The position numbers and the translations under genes were made by a program. 64,000 bases of DNA from the NCBI RefSeq assembly GCF_025336545.1, contig NZ_JAODBU010000004.1, forward strand, positions 62,001-126,000, in the 5' to 3' direction. A model generated the notes under the pieces. The model worked only from the letters and a program-made list of their open reading frames with translations. It was not told the DNA's origin and did no database searches. Source of the stretch: Eubacterium_U album (GTDB taxonomy: Bacteria > Bacillota > Clostridia > Lachnospirales > Lachnospiraceae). Shown piece by piece: positions 43,041 through 53,735 of this stretch (position 1 is its first letter; every line of letters starts with the position of its first letter).

Positions 43041-43121
43041 TGCGGTTTAAATATATTTTCCGGGTGAGGAGGATGTGTTTTTTTTGTTGCCATTTTTTAA
43101 AGAGAAAAATTAGGAGAGGCT

Positions 43122-45116
43122 ATGGTGAAAAATAATAAACGGATTATTAATAGAATAATAGTTATACTTACTGCCATGGCTTTAATCATAGGAACGTGGG
43201 GGATTCGGTATCACAAGGGGGATACACCGGTAAACCCAATGAATAATAAGGCAAAGGCATCTAAAGTGTATGAAAACGATGGCTTGCAGGTAGATGAATT
43301 TAATGATTATTCTAATTTGCAAAATTCAGATAACGAAGATAATGAAGAAAATAATGACAGTAATGACAACAGTGAAGAGACTAATAATGAAACAGATGGA
43401 AATGGCAATGGAAATGTAAATCTTAAAAGCACTTCTAACAAATCAGGAAATGGAAAAGAATCCGCAGATGAAGGAAAATCAGGTAAAAGCAAGGGTAAAT
43501 CTTTTGCTAATAAGGTTAATCAAAAAACAGAAACCCTATATTTTACAACTTCAATTATAGATGGAGAAACAATTTCTACATATGAATATGCATTTACGAT
43601 TACACATTTAGTTGAAAGTCTTACGGTAGAACAACAGTTAGTGTATGTGAATGATGAGCAGATAAATAATTTTGATGGCAGAGTTATTCTTAAGGAAGGA
43701 ACCAATACTATAGAAATAGTGGTTAATTACAGAAGAGATGACGGCCGTGAAATTATTGCAAAGAAAAAATATACGGTAAATGTAGATACAGGCAATTTGT
43801 TTATATCAACAGATTTGAAGGACCAGACTGTAAACAATCCGTTTTTCAAATTTAATTTGCAGGCAAAAATGGGTGAAAATGATGCAGATGTAAAGGTATC
43901 GTTAAATGGTAAAAATATAACGGGAAAAGATGGCAAATATTCTGTAATTTTAAAAAAAGGAAAAAACACAATAGTCGCAAAAGCTGAATATGATAAATAT
44001 TCGATTACAAAAAAGTATGAAATAACTCTTGAATATGAGGATGGTTTTGGAATTGAAACCGATTTGGAAAATAAAACAGTTAATGCAGAAAATATTGAAT
44101 TTCAGGCAGTTATAAGAAATGGAACAGATAAGGCGAAATTATCTGTAATTGTTAATGGAAACATAATTACAGGAAATGAAGGAGCATATACTTCCGGTTT
44201 AAAAATTGGTAATAACACCATTAGACTTAAGGCAACAGATTCAGGAAATGTATCCTTGAATAAAACCTTTACAATTAAATATGTTCCGTTGGCTACAAAA
44301 GATACTGAACCGGTTATTTCATATATAAATGTCACTGATGGAATGGAGGTTAAGGGCGAGAGTTTTACCTTATACATTGGGGCAATGGACTATAAGAAAA
44401 ATAAAATTTATTATGACGGAATTGAAGTTAAATTAAATGGAAAGAAAATTCAGTACAGATGGTCTGCTAATTATGTTGGATATTTGCTTAATTTGCAAAA
44501 TGGAGACAATAGCCTTGAAGTTAAGATAACAGACAGCGATGGAAGGTATAAGGAATATAGTTACAAATTAAAATGTACATATATAGATGAAGGAACCGTT
44601 ATTGGTACGGCAACAGTAAGCATCGATGCGAAGGTTATTCATTTAGGAGTCCTATTAAGACCTAAAACAGTAGATATTTATTATGGAGATAACGCAGCAG
44701 ATATATTTGAACGTGCTATAGAGAAAAGCGGATTCTCATATACAAACAGCGGAACAGTGGATAAAGGATTTTATCTTGAAACTATATCAAGACCGGGAAT
44801 TTTAAGAGGCTGGATGATTGATGATAAATTAAAAGATGAAATCATTGAGGATGGACTTCAGTTTAATATAGACCCTTCAACCGGAGAGTACATATATGAC
44901 ATGGATAGCTTAGGACAACTTGATTTCTGTCAGGGTTCAGGTTGGGCGTACAGTGTTAATGATGAATATAAAGAATACGGAATGTCGGAATATAAGCCAA
45001 AAGATGGTGATGATATAAAGATTAGATACACTTTGGCATATGGAAAGGATATTGGAGGATATAATCCGTCAAGCGGTTCTTATGGTATCAAAGATAAATA
45101 TAGTGTTACATATTAA
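43122..45116 (+). CDS. B12-riboswitch-controlled surface protein with Ig-like repeats and DUF4430 (transcobalamin-like) domain
   Basis: 664 residues. An N-terminal membrane helix or uncleaved signal (RIIVILTAMALIIGTWG) is followed by an Asn/Asp/Glu/Ser-rich stalk (about 55-125), three or four repeated Ig/cadherin-like beta domains (repeat pattern VSLNGKNITGKDGKYSVILK, VIVNGNIITGNEGAYTSGLK) and a C-terminal DUF4430 domain (about 520-655: DIYYGDNAADIFERAIEKSG, QGSGWAYSVNDEYKEYGMSE). DUF4430 is related to the C-terminal domain of vertebrate transcobalamin and intrinsic factor. With the B12 riboswitch directly upstream, a role in capturing or sensing cobamides at the cell surface is the natural inference. 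Ribosome-binding site AGGAGAGG. Confidence 0.82.
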   Translation: MVKNNKRIINRIIVILTAMALIIGTWGIRYHKGDTPVNPMNNKAKASKVYENDGLQVDEFNDYSNLQNSDNEDNEENNDSNDNSEETNNETDGNGNGNVNLKSTSNKSGNGKESADEGKSGKSKGKSFANKVNQKTETLYFTTSIIDGETISTYEYAFTITHLVESLTVEQQLVYVNDEQINNFDGRVILKEGTNTIEIVVNYRRDDGREIIAKKKYTVNVDTGNLFISTDLKDQTVNNPFFKFNLQAKMGENDADVKVSLNGKNITGKDGKYSVILKKGKNTIVAKAEYDKYSITKKYEITLEYEDGFGIETDLENKTVNAENIEFQAVIRNGTDKAKLSVIVNGNIITGNEGAYTSGLKIGNNTIRLKATDSGNVSLNKTFTIKYVPLATKDTEPVISYINVTDGMEVKGESFTLYIGAMDYKKNKIYYDGIEVKLNGKKIQYRWSANYVGYLLNLQNGDNSLEVKITDSDGRYKEYSYKLKCTYIDEGTVIGTATVSIDAKVIHLGVLLRPKTVDIYYGDNAADIFERAIEKSGFSYTNSGTVDKGFYLETISRPGILRGWMIDDKLKDEIIEDGLQFNIDPSTGEYIYDMDSLGQLDFCQGSGWAYSVNDEYKEYGMSEYKPKDGDDIKIRYTLAYGKDIGGYNPSSGSYGIKDKYSVTY

Positions 45117-45148
45117 ACGACTAGGCTTTCAAAAGAAAGGTATTAAAG

Positions 45149-46072
45149 ATGAATAAAAAAATAGAAGATATTGTTTCAGAAGTTAAAAAGGTTGTAATAG
45201 GTAAAGATGAAATCATAGAAAAAGTATTAATGGCGATATTAGCCGGAGGACATATTTTATTAGAAGATGTGCCGGGAGTAGGAAAAACTACATTGGCATT
45301 AACTTTTAGTAAAGTATTAGGACTTGATTATAAGAGAATGCAATTTACACCCGATAGTGTTCCATCAGATATAACAGGATTTTCGGTATATAACAAAAAT
45401 AGTGGCGAATTTCAATATATGGAAGGGTGTGCAATGACAAATCTATTGCTTGCAGATGAAATTAACAGAGCTTCAAGCAAAACCCAATCTGCGTTACTTG
45501 AAGTAATGGAAGAAGGAAAGATAACGGTAGATGGAGTTACAAGAACAGTGGAAAAACCATTTGTTGTAATTGCAACTCAAAATCCTACAGGATGGATTGG
45601 AACACAAAGTCTTCCAAATTCTCAGTTAGACAGATTTATGATTAGACTTAATATGGGATATCCGGATATGAATAATCTGATAGAAATTATGAAAGACAGA
45701 CATCATGAGAATCCGTTAGACAAAGTAAAGCATGTTATTAATAAAAATGAATTAATAAACCTGCAGGAATTGGCGGGGAATATTTATGTGTCAGATGAAA
45801 TTTATGAATATATAAGTAAGCTTGTAGAAAAAACGAGAGAACATGAACTCATAAAATTAGGAATCAGCCCTAGAGGAGCATTGGCAATTTGCAAAATGGC
45901 GAAGGCAAAAGCGATGCTTGGTGGAAGAGATTATGTAGTGCCACAGGATGTTCAATATATTTTTAAAGACGTATGCAGTCACCGTATAATTGTGGAATCA
46001 AGGTCAATGATTAATGAAGTAAACACTGACGAAATAATGAAAGAAATAATAGAAAGTGTAGAAAATGAATAG
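45149..46072 (+). CDS. MoxR-family AAA+ ATPase of the DUF58/transglutaminase cluster
   Basis: 307 residues: Walker A region EDVPGVGKTT (39-48), FTPDSVPSDITGFSVYN, Walker B LLLADEINRASSKTQSALLE, sensor 1 VIATQNP and the arginine region LDRFMIRL. These are textbook MoxR features. The gene follows the DUF4430 protein by 32 bases and overlaps the DUF58 gene by eight, giving the conserved MoxR-DUF58-transglutaminase order. The cluster type is thought to assemble or activate envelope proteins; here its likely clients are the large secreted proteins of the same locus. Confidence 0.92.
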   Translation: MNKKIEDIVSEVKKVVIGKDEIIEKVLMAILAGGHILLEDVPGVGKTTLALTFSKVLGLDYKRMQFTPDSVPSDITGFSVYNKNSGEFQYMEGCAMTNLLLADEINRASSKTQSALLEVMEEGKITVDGVTRTVEKPFVVIATQNPTGWIGTQSLPNSQLDRFMIRLNMGYPDMNNLIEIMKDRHHENPLDKVKHVINKNELINLQELAGNIYVSDEIYEYISKLVEKTREHELIKLGISPRGALAICKMAKAKAMLGGRDYVVPQDVQYIFKDVCSHRIIVESRSMINEVNTDEIMKEIIESVENE

Positions 46073-47171
46073 AAAGAGCTTAGGATTTTTTTTACTGCTG
46101 TTATTATTTCTGATATCAGCAGTAGTGTGGCGGCAGAAATTATTTTTAATAATTCCTATAATTATGATTTTGACAGGAATACTTACATTTGCCTATGCAA
46201 AATTAGCAACTACGAATTTAAATGCAGAACTTAAATTCACAAATGTAGTGGATAAGGGCAAAAATGTTACAGGAAAAATAATAGTAAACAATAAATACCC
46301 TGTTCCATTAAATGAGATGGTTCTTAATTTTGAAATAAAGAACATACTTACAGGCGAGACAAAGAAAGTTAAAGAGAATTTGTTCCTTGGTATAACAAAG
46401 AAAAGTGAAATGCCACTTGAACTTGAATCTAAATATTGTGGATGCATAAAGGTAGAACTGAAAAATATCGAGATATTTGATATTTGGGGAATAGCGTCTA
46501 TTAAGAAAAATTTTAATGAAAGTCAGCAGGTATATGTTATGCCGTATACCATTACACAAGATATTGAACTTGGAAATTCAAATGCAAAGGAAGCGTCAGA
46601 TACATGGCAATTCATGGAGAATGTAGCAGGAGTTTCAGGAGAGGTATTTGATATTAAGGAATATCAGATTGGAGATAACATTAAAAATATCCATTGGAAA
46701 TTAACAGGTAAATATGAAAATCCAATGGTTAAAAAAATGGCTAAAGAGGCAGAAGATTCAATCATATTAATTTTTGACAACCGATTTGAAAATTCCAAAT
46801 ATGAAATGGCGGATGCTTTAGCAGAAATGTTCATATCATTAAGTAGGAATCTTTTTAACGAAAATATTCCTCATACTATAGGATGGTGGCAGGAAGATAA
46901 AGAAAAATATATTTCATATAACATAAGAAGTGAACAGGATTTAGTAAGCAGATTACCTAAAGTATTAGCAGCAGGAAAATGCTTAAACAAGACATCAGAA
47001 TATGAGAATTATATAGCAAAAATGTCATTTGAAAAAGCACATACGGTTATAGTGGCAGAAACAAAATCTGATGTACATAATATAGCGGCAAAAGGCGTTA
47101 CGTGGCTTACTGTAGATGATGAATTAAACTCAAATAACTTAAAGCAAGGAAGAAAAATTAAACTCAAATAA
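46065..47171 (+). CDS. DUF58 domain membrane protein
   Basis: 368 residues. Two N-terminal membrane helices (8-45) are followed by a cytoplasmic beta-rich and VWA-like part. The DUF58 signature is VFDIKEYQIGDNIKNIHWKL, followed by ILIFDNRFENSKYEMADALA, a degenerate VWA strand with no full MIDAS. It overlaps the MoxR gene by eight bases. DUF58 proteins work with MoxR ATPases, whose VWA-like surface they are thought to provide. Confidence 0.88.
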   Translation: MNRKSLGFFLLLLLFLISAVVWRQKLFLIIPIIMILTGILTFAYAKLATTNLNAELKFTNVVDKGKNVTGKIIVNNKYPVPLNEMVLNFEIKNILTGETKKVKENLFLGITKKSEMPLELESKYCGCIKVELKNIEIFDIWGIASIKKNFNESQQVYVMPYTITQDIELGNSNAKEASDTWQFMENVAGVSGEVFDIKEYQIGDNIKNIHWKLTGKYENPMVKKMAKEAEDSIILIFDNRFENSKYEMADALAEMFISLSRNLFNENIPHTIGWWQEDKEKYISYNIRSEQDLVSRLPKVLAAGKCLNKTSEYENYIAKMSFEKAHTVIVAETKSDVHNIAAKGVTWLTVDDELNSNNLKQGRKIKLK

Positions 47172-47216
47172 TTAAGAAAGAAAAATTTAAAATAAACAAA
47201 AAAGGACAATTAAAAT

Positions 47217-49343
47217 ATGAAAAATCAAAATACTGTTGATTTAAGAAAACTGAATAAAGAAGATAAAAAATCAACAGATATTTTGATGGCTTTGATTATG
47301 GAATTAATTGTTCTGGTTGGAATAACAGGATTTGTATTTAAAGTGACAGAGTTTAGGATAACGGCATTTGGATTAAATATGAAAGTTATTTTAAATGATA
47401 TTTCTGATTTAATCGGAAAAAATTATGGAATGATTACTCAAAAGTACATATTAAATCCTGACTTTAAAATGGATTTGCTTTTAATAGGACTATTAGCTTT
47501 AATTGCAATTGTTTTATATATTGCAATTAAATATGAAAATCAGGCAGTATTTGCAATTGGAATAATAGTCACAGTAGTTATTCAGGGAATGTTTGGTGGT
47601 AAAAAAAGTTGCCTTATGGCAGCAGTTTTAATATTTGCAAATATAATTTGCCTAAATAAAAAAAGATTAAGCAGTGCATTTGAACAAAATAATAAAAGTA
47701 AAGTATTAATAGTCTTTTCAATGCTTGTTATTAGCATTTTATGTGTTCCAATATCATATGAGACTAATACAGATAAGATGTTGGAGAACTTAAACCAAAA
47801 TATAAATCATAAAACAGATGATTTGAGATATTTAAAGAAAAATAAGATTGCATTGAAAGTAAAAATGTCAAAGCCACAGTCTTATTATTTGAAAGGCTTA
47901 GTGGCAGGAGATTTTTCACAAAACGGTTGGAAGGAAACAGATAAAAAGAAACTGTACAAGTATGCAGATTTATTCTTCTGGTTACATAAAGAAAATTTTT
48001 ATGGGCAGACACAATTGTTTAATGCAAAAAGCGAGGGCAATAGTGAAATTGATATAAACAAGATGACTATTAATGTTTTAGGGGCATCTTCGAAATACAT
48101 TTATTCACCATATGAATATGTTTCAGATAATGATGGGTTAACAGATAAAGATGAAATAGGAGATGAAAAGCTTCTGTCAAAAGGCTTATATGGCACAAGA
48201 AAATATGAACTTGATGTGTCAGATAACATAGTGACTAATTATTCAGATATTGTGGAAAATCTTAAAAATAATGGAGATAAGCCGACAAAGTATTTAAAAA
48301 ACGAAAATTACTATAATGAATTTGTATATAAAACATATTTGGATTTGACAGTAAAGCAAAAGGAAATACTTGGTACATATTTGAAAAAAGATAATGATAA
48401 TCATGATTCATACAGTTACGCGAAATCAGAGATACTAAATTATTTAAATAAAAATATTAAATATAGTAAAAAGTTTCAGGGGATAAATGATTATGGAAAC
48501 TTCGTAAATGAATTTATGGAAGTTGAAAAAGTGGGTAATGACAAGGATTATGCCACGGCAACAGTTTTAATGTTCAGATACTTTGGAATACCGGCAAGGT
48601 ATGTTGAAGGATATCTTATTACGCAGGATGATGTGAAAGATGCTGATGATAACAGCACTATTAACATACCTAAGAATAATTTTCATTGTTGGGCAGAATA
48701 TTATCAGGATGGTGTTGGATGGATTCCATTTGAAACTATTAAATCATATATGGATTTGATGGGAATGAATGACAGCTTTACATCGGGCTTGGAGAATGAA
48801 ACAAATGATAACAGGCAGATTAGTCAGGAAATAGACAGAGATAATTATAATGGTGAAGAACCTGAAAAAGAAAAAAATGATGATAATGATAAAAATAAAT
48901 CTGAATTAAATTACCTGATATGGATTATTTGCAGTTTATTAGCAATTGCAATTATTACGGCTGTTATCTATGAAATAAGATTATATTTTATCAGAAAAAA
49001 TATAAAACAGGATAACAACAATGCCAATACAAATAAGGCAATAATGAATTTATTTTCATATCTTATGAATGCATACTTTATCATTGATAAAACTAATAGA
49101 TTTAAGAATTTAGAAAAATATGAAGAATTTCTAAAGGCTTATGAGAGTGAGTGTGAAGCAGGATATTTGGAAATGATGACATTATATCAAAAGGCAAGAT
49201 ATAGCAACAAGACTTGTACTAAGGAGCAGGTAAATCAAATGAAATATTACTGTGAAAATGTTAGAAAAGATATTTTCCTGAAACTTAGCAAATGGCAGAA
49301 ATTTAAATGGAAATTTGTTTATAAATATGGAAGCCTTAAATAA
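47217..49343 (+). CDS. Membrane protein with transglutaminase-like domain (TgpA-like), catalytic Cys missing
   Basis: 708 residues: N-terminal hydrophobic helices (about 22-185), extracytoplasmic region with a transglutaminase-core fold (about 400-520), an acidic Asn-rich linker, one more helix (about 563-585), and a cytoplasmic helical tail. In the core, KVGNDKDYATATVLMF has Asp442 where active enzymes have Cys, followed by GIPARYVEGY, FHCWAEYY (His490) and WIPFETI (Glu506 in place of the usual Asp). It is therefore probably a binding or structural domain rather than an enzyme. It completes the MoxR-DUF58-transglutaminase trio. Confidence 0.82.
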   Translation: MKNQNTVDLRKLNKEDKKSTDILMALIMELIVLVGITGFVFKVTEFRITAFGLNMKVILNDISDLIGKNYGMITQKYILNPDFKMDLLLIGLLALIAIVLYIAIKYENQAVFAIGIIVTVVIQGMFGGKKSCLMAAVLIFANIICLNKKRLSSAFEQNNKSKVLIVFSMLVISILCVPISYETNTDKMLENLNQNINHKTDDLRYLKKNKIALKVKMSKPQSYYLKGLVAGDFSQNGWKETDKKKLYKYADLFFWLHKENFYGQTQLFNAKSEGNSEIDINKMTINVLGASSKYIYSPYEYVSDNDGLTDKDEIGDEKLLSKGLYGTRKYELDVSDNIVTNYSDIVENLKNNGDKPTKYLKNENYYNEFVYKTYLDLTVKQKEILGTYLKKDNDNHDSYSYAKSEILNYLNKNIKYSKKFQGINDYGNFVNEFMEVEKVGNDKDYATATVLMFRYFGIPARYVEGYLITQDDVKDADDNSTINIPKNNFHCWAEYYQDGVGWIPFETIKSYMDLMGMNDSFTSGLENETNDNRQISQEIDRDNYNGEEPEKEKNDDNDKNKSELNYLIWIICSLLAIAIITAVIYEIRLYFIRKNIKQDNNNANTNKAIMNLFSYLMNAYFIIDKTNRFKNLEKYEEFLKAYESECEAGYLEMMTLYQKARYSNKTCTKEQVNQMKYYCENVRKDIFLKLSKWQKFKWKFVYKYGSLK

Positions 49344-49412
49344 TGTTTAAATGCAAAATAAGAGAAATATAAGATAGTAGCAAATAGTTTATGAAAAAAC
49401 ATATAAAGTAAA

Positions 49413-52400
49413 ATGAGTGAGAACGAAATGAAAAAAAGAATTTATGGATGGATTTTAAGTTTAATAATTGTAATAACCACATGTTTTGCTAATTGTGGAA
49501 GTCTAATTACTGTATATGGAGAAACAGAAGAGAAAGGTACCGTTACAGTTTATTTTACATTGAGTGAAGATGGAAAATTTGTAACGGGAAATGATGATAA
49601 TGAAACTGTTTTGTGCCATATTCCTGTGACTATAAGTTATTTTGACTTAGCTGAATATGGTATGGAGGATTACTACAGATATGAAGCAGATTCATTTGAA
49701 GAAGGTGGAAGATACAATAGTGATAAAATTGTAGAAAGACCGACATTACTTCATCTTTTCATTAAAATGCTTGAAAAGTATTATCTTAGAAAAGGAGAAA
49801 AATTTGTAGTAAATGACAGATTACAGGATGCAATGAGTATTTCCGGTTCTGCAACAAGTTTATATATGACAAGATTTTGGGGACATGATGAAAACTTAAT
49901 GTATTATGTTGATCACGAATATCCACTTCAGGCAGCAGGATGGGGGTCAACATCTGACTACATTTTGCTTGAAGATGGAATGGAAATCGATGTGGCAATG
50001 TTTTCTGATTGGGATTTCTATCACACGGGTGCATTTTCATTTTTTACAAGTGAAAGCACAAAGTGTACAAATCCCGGAATTTTTGACATACATACAAATG
50101 AAAACATAACTTTGACAATGAGGGGAACTGCAACAAATGCAGCAAATGATGGTAATTCATCTTTCGTAGGTGAAGCGATGCCCGGTGAAAAAGTAGTGTA
50201 CTGTAATGCTTTGCAGGCGGTGTCGGATTATAACAATGATAATTGGAAAGAATTAAGTCAGGAAACTGACGATAATGGACAGATAACATTAACATTTGAC
50301 AAACCCGGAACTTATTATGTTTCATCAACATCAACTTATGAAAATTATAAATTGAGTTCAGGAAATGCATGCGTTGCACCACCAATTGCAGTAATCAATG
50401 TTTCCGGAGAAAACGTATCAGAAGAAACAACAGAAAATCATCCCGGAGAATATGACGGCAGATTAATAAAAAACATTGAAATAAGTAATGGCATTTCAGA
50501 TAATTCAAAATCTTATAAGTTTGATGCACCATTTGATGCAAATACAAAAGCATATACAATTACGGTTCCCGATTATGAAGATTCAGTATGCGTAAAGGTG
50601 GGATTGGAAGAAAGTGTACCTGATGGAACAGAAATTAAAGCTAACTATACGGATACAAATGGTGAAAGCAAAGAAATAATTATCAGTGGAAATGATGAAC
50701 TGGGAAAGAAACTGGGAAAAATCATTGAAAAAGGAACTGTTGATAATAAATTTGTATTAACAGCAGCTTATAGCAAAGTTGTAGAAAAATACACATTCAA
50801 TATAAAAAGACAGACAACATTAAAAGGTATTACATTTGCAAATAAAAAAACAGGCAGAAATATTTCCATACAACCTGAATTCAACAGGGATACTTACGAA
50901 TATGAAATAAGCATTCCGAAAAATTTGGAAAAGATAGAAACACAGATAGTTCCATATGATGAAAATTACAACATATATGTAAATGACGAACCTGTTGATG
51001 GAAACAGTAAGATTGATATTAGCACAGAAATAGATGGAATAAAGATTAGTGTTAAAAAAGATGAGTGCAGTTATTCGACTTACATAATTAAAATTGCAAA
51101 AATAAATCTTGCTAATACAGATTTTAAATTAACGAACGGAAGTATTATTCAGATAAAAAATAGTGATGGAGAAATTATAGCAGGTAAAAATGTTGTTGAT
51201 ACGCAGTTTACGGCAGAAAACTTGCTTGAAGGTGAAAAATATACTTATGTCGTTACTAAATACGGATATAAATCTGTAAGTGGAAGCTTTGTTGCAGGAG
51301 CAAATACTAATATAGATGCAACACTAAAAGAAGCTGATGTTAATAATGCAATAAATAAAGGAATTACTTCTATATGGAGTAATTTCAGAGGCAATGATGA
51401 AAATAATGGTGTGACAAAAGCATTAACACCTACTGACTATACAAATTCTATGCTTTATTGGGCAGAAAAAGTTGGTACGGGATTTGGAAGCGGGGCACCA
51501 AGTTCGCCGATTCTTGTTGGAGATGATTTGGTATATACTACAGCGACATCGATTGTAAAGGTAGATACCATAACAGGAAAAGTAATTAAAAGTGGAAACA
51601 TGATAAGAACCTCAGCTTTTAATATTACACCTCCAACATATGCAGACGGAATGATATTTGTTGCACTTGCAAGTGGAGCAATACAGGCATTTAATGCAGA
51701 TACATTAGAATCCTTATGGGTTTATGAAGACCCATTATATGGTCAGCCAAATTCACCGATTACCTATCACAACGGATATATTTATACAGGATTTTGGAAT
51801 GGTGAGACAGGAAATGCAAATTATGTTTGTTTGTCAGTTACAGATGAAGATGTAAATGACAAAACAGAAAAAAAGACAGCGAGCTGGACATATACATCAA
51901 AAGGTGGATTTTACTGGGCAGGAAGTTATGTATGTGACAAATATCTTGTAGTAGGAACAGATGATGGAGCGAAAGCGGATGAAGAAGGTAAAGGTTCATT
52001 GATAGTTCTTGATTCGTTAACAGGCAATCTTATATCAAAATATGATGATGTAAGAGGCGATATTAGATGTAGTGTTAGTTTTGATAAAGAAACAGAAAGA
52101 TTTTATTTCACATCAAAAGGTGGAGATTTCTGTTCAGCAAAAATTGATTCAGATGGAATAATTGAAGAAGTAAAAAAAATGGATATAGGAAGCTCTAGTA
52201 CTTCAACTCCGGTTATTTGCAATAAAAGGGCTTATATTGGAGTTAAGGGAAAAGAACAGTTCGGAGTTAATTCAGGTCATCATATTGCGGTTATAAATTT
52301 GGAGGATATGAGTATTGCTTATACCTTAAGTACACGAGGATATCCTCAGACAAGTGGACTTGCAACAACAGGATATGAAGATAAAGACGGATATACATAT

Positions 52401-53678
52401 GTGTATTTTATAGATAACTATGAGCCTGGAAAAATAAGAGTGCTTAAAGATAAACCTGGACAGACCAAAGCAATAATAACAAGAGATAGTGAGTACGAGG
52501 ACGAAAATGATTATAACGTTTTGTTTTCACCAAAAGGTGCTCAGGCAAATTATGCAATCTGCAGTTTGATTTCGGATGATTATGGAACAATGTATTTTAA
52601 AAACGACTCAGCATACATGATGGCACTTGGAAGCAAAATAACAAAAATACAGGTAACAAAACAGCCGGATAAACTTGAATATAAAGCAGGCGAAAAATTT
52701 GAACCTAGCGGAATGGAAGTTACAGCTTTTTATTCAAATGGAAAAACAAGAAATGTTACTAAATATGTAACTGTTGATGATAGAGCACTGACGTCAGTGA
52801 TGTCTGATGTGGAAGTTTCATTTAATTATGTACTTTATAATGATGAACTTTCTACTTACGGCAAATTTGATCCATTAATAGACACTGTAAACATTACCGT
52901 TACAGACAAAGAAGGTGAAGAAAAAGCAGCAGATGTCGTAAATAAAATAAACGGTATAGGTGATGTTATAACTCTTGATTCAAAGCAGGCAATAATTGAT
53001 GCAAGAAATGCATATGACCAGCTTGATAGTTCACTTGAAAAATTTGTAACTAACTACCAAAAGTTAATTGATGCTGAAAATGTATTCAGAAGAATTGCAA
53101 AAGAATATTTGGATTCAAATTCACTTGGATTTACCGGAAACAATAAAGGATTCCAGAAAATAAATTTAAGTTGGAATAACTTAAGTTATGCAGACGGATA
53201 CCTGCTTTATAAGTTAGATAATAAAACAGGGGAATATAAGGAAATTGCAAACTTTAAAGAAACAGGATACGAAGATACACAGGCAATAGTTGGTAGTACA
53301 TATCAATATAAAATTATTCCTTTTATCAGAATTTCAAATAAGACAGATGGGGTAATTTTAGGAAATGAATCCATTGTACAGACAAAATCAGAACTTGAAA
53401 AAGCAAACGGACTTAAGGTAAAAAAACAGGGCAAAAAATACTTAAAAATAAAATGGAACAGAAATAAAAACTTTAGTGGATATGTTGTATACAGAAAAGA
53501 AGGAAAGAGTAAAAAATTCAAAATAATAAAAACAATAACTTCGAATAAGAAGACAACATATATAGACAGAAAAGTAAAAAGAAACAAAAAGTATTATTAC
53601 AAAATCAGAGGTTTCAGAACAGTAGACAAAAAGAAGATATACGGAAAATATTCAGCCGTAAAATCTATAAAACGTTAA
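49413..53678 (+). CDS. Large secreted multidomain protein: PQQ-like propeller, Ig-like and fn3 domains
   Basis: 1421 residues. A signal peptide (RIYGWILSLIIVITTCFANC) is followed by an N-terminal domain (about 40-220) of a type common in Lachnospiraceae surface proteins (YMTRFWGHDENLMYYVDHEY, ILLEDGMEIDVAMFSDWDFY), cadherin-like segments, a carboxypeptidase-regulatory-like segment (about 560-645), and a PQQ-like beta-propeller at about 670-1070 (SSPILVGDDLVYTTATSIVK, SPITYHNGYIYTGFWNG). A group 3 Ig domain (about 1073-1160) and two fn3 domains follow, the last very basic. The start may be the second ATG (49428). It belongs to the B12-riboswitch locus by orientation and spacing. Ligand unknown. 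Confidence 0.78.
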   Translation: MSENEMKKRIYGWILSLIIVITTCFANCGSLITVYGETEEKGTVTVYFTLSEDGKFVTGNDDNETVLCHIPVTISYFDLAEYGMEDYYRYEADSFEEGGRYNSDKIVERPTLLHLFIKMLEKYYLRKGEKFVVNDRLQDAMSISGSATSLYMTRFWGHDENLMYYVDHEYPLQAAGWGSTSDYILLEDGMEIDVAMFSDWDFYHTGAFSFFTSESTKCTNPGIFDIHTNENITLTMRGTATNAANDGNSSFVGEAMPGEKVVYCNALQAVSDYNNDNWKELSQETDDNGQITLTFDKPGTYYVSSTSTYENYKLSSGNACVAPPIAVINVSGENVSEETTENHPGEYDGRLIKNIEISNGISDNSKSYKFDAPFDANTKAYTITVPDYEDSVCVKVGLEESVPDGTEIKANYTDTNGESKEIIISGNDELGKKLGKIIEKGTVDNKFVLTAAYSKVVEKYTFNIKRQTTLKGITFANKKTGRNISIQPEFNRDTYEYEISIPKNLEKIETQIVPYDENYNIYVNDEPVDGNSKIDISTEIDGIKISVKKDECSYSTYIIKIAKINLANTDFKLTNGSIIQIKNSDGEIIAGKNVVDTQFTAENLLEGEKYTYVVTKYGYKSVSGSFVAGANTNIDATLKEADVNNAINKGITSIWSNFRGNDENNGVTKALTPTDYTNSMLYWAEKVGTGFGSGAPSSPILVGDDLVYTTATSIVKVDTITGKVIKSGNMIRTSAFNITPPTYADGMIFVALASGAIQAFNADTLESLWVYEDPLYGQPNSPITYHNGYIYTGFWNGETGNANYVCLSVTDEDVNDKTEKKTASWTYTSKGGFYWAGSYVCDKYLVVGTDDGAKADEEGKGSLIVLDSLTGNLISKYDDVRGDIRCSVSFDKETERFYFTSKGGDFCSAKIDSDGIIEEVKKMDIGSSSTSTPVICNKRAYIGVKGKEQFGVNSGHHIAVINLEDMSIAYTLSTRGYPQTSGLATTGYEDKDGYTYVYFIDNYEPGKIRVLKDKPGQTKAIITRDSEYEDENDYNVLFSPKGAQANYAICSLISDDYGTMYFKNDSAYMMALGSKITKIQVTKQPDKLEYKAGEKFEPSGMEVTAFYSNGKTRNVTKYVTVDDRALTSVMSDVEVSFNYVLYNDELSTYGKFDPLIDTVNITVTDKEGEEKAADVVNKINGIGDVITLDSKQAIIDARNAYDQLDSSLEKFVTNYQKLIDAENVFRRIAKEYLDSNSLGFTGNNKGFQKINLSWNNLSYADGYLLYKLDNKTGEYKEIANFKETGYEDTQAIVGSTYQYKIIPFIRISNKTDGVILGNESIVQTKSELEKANGLKVKKQGKKYLKIKWNRNKNFSGYVVYRKEGKSKKFKIIKTITSNKKTTYIDRKVKRNKKYYYKIRGFRTVDKKKIYGKYSAVKSIKR

Positions 53679-53693
53679 ATTATACATAAGTAG

Positions 53694-53735
53694 CCATAAC
53701 TGCAGATTACACGTGCATGGAATTTGCAGCTATGG
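53694..53735 (+). other. Imperfect 15-bp hairpin after the propeller protein
   Basis: CCATAACTGCAGATT pairs with AATTTGCAGCTATGG apart from a few mismatches, around a 12-base loop. It is not followed by a T-run, so it may be a weak terminator or a processing element. Confidence 0.45.

Noticed and set aside
43073..43135. 20-codon ORF in the B12 riboswitch leader, starting right after GAGGAGG
   Set aside because: There is no spacing between the Shine-Dalgarno sequence and the ATG, the peptide is a poly-U translation (Phe/Cys), and it overlaps the start of the real gene.
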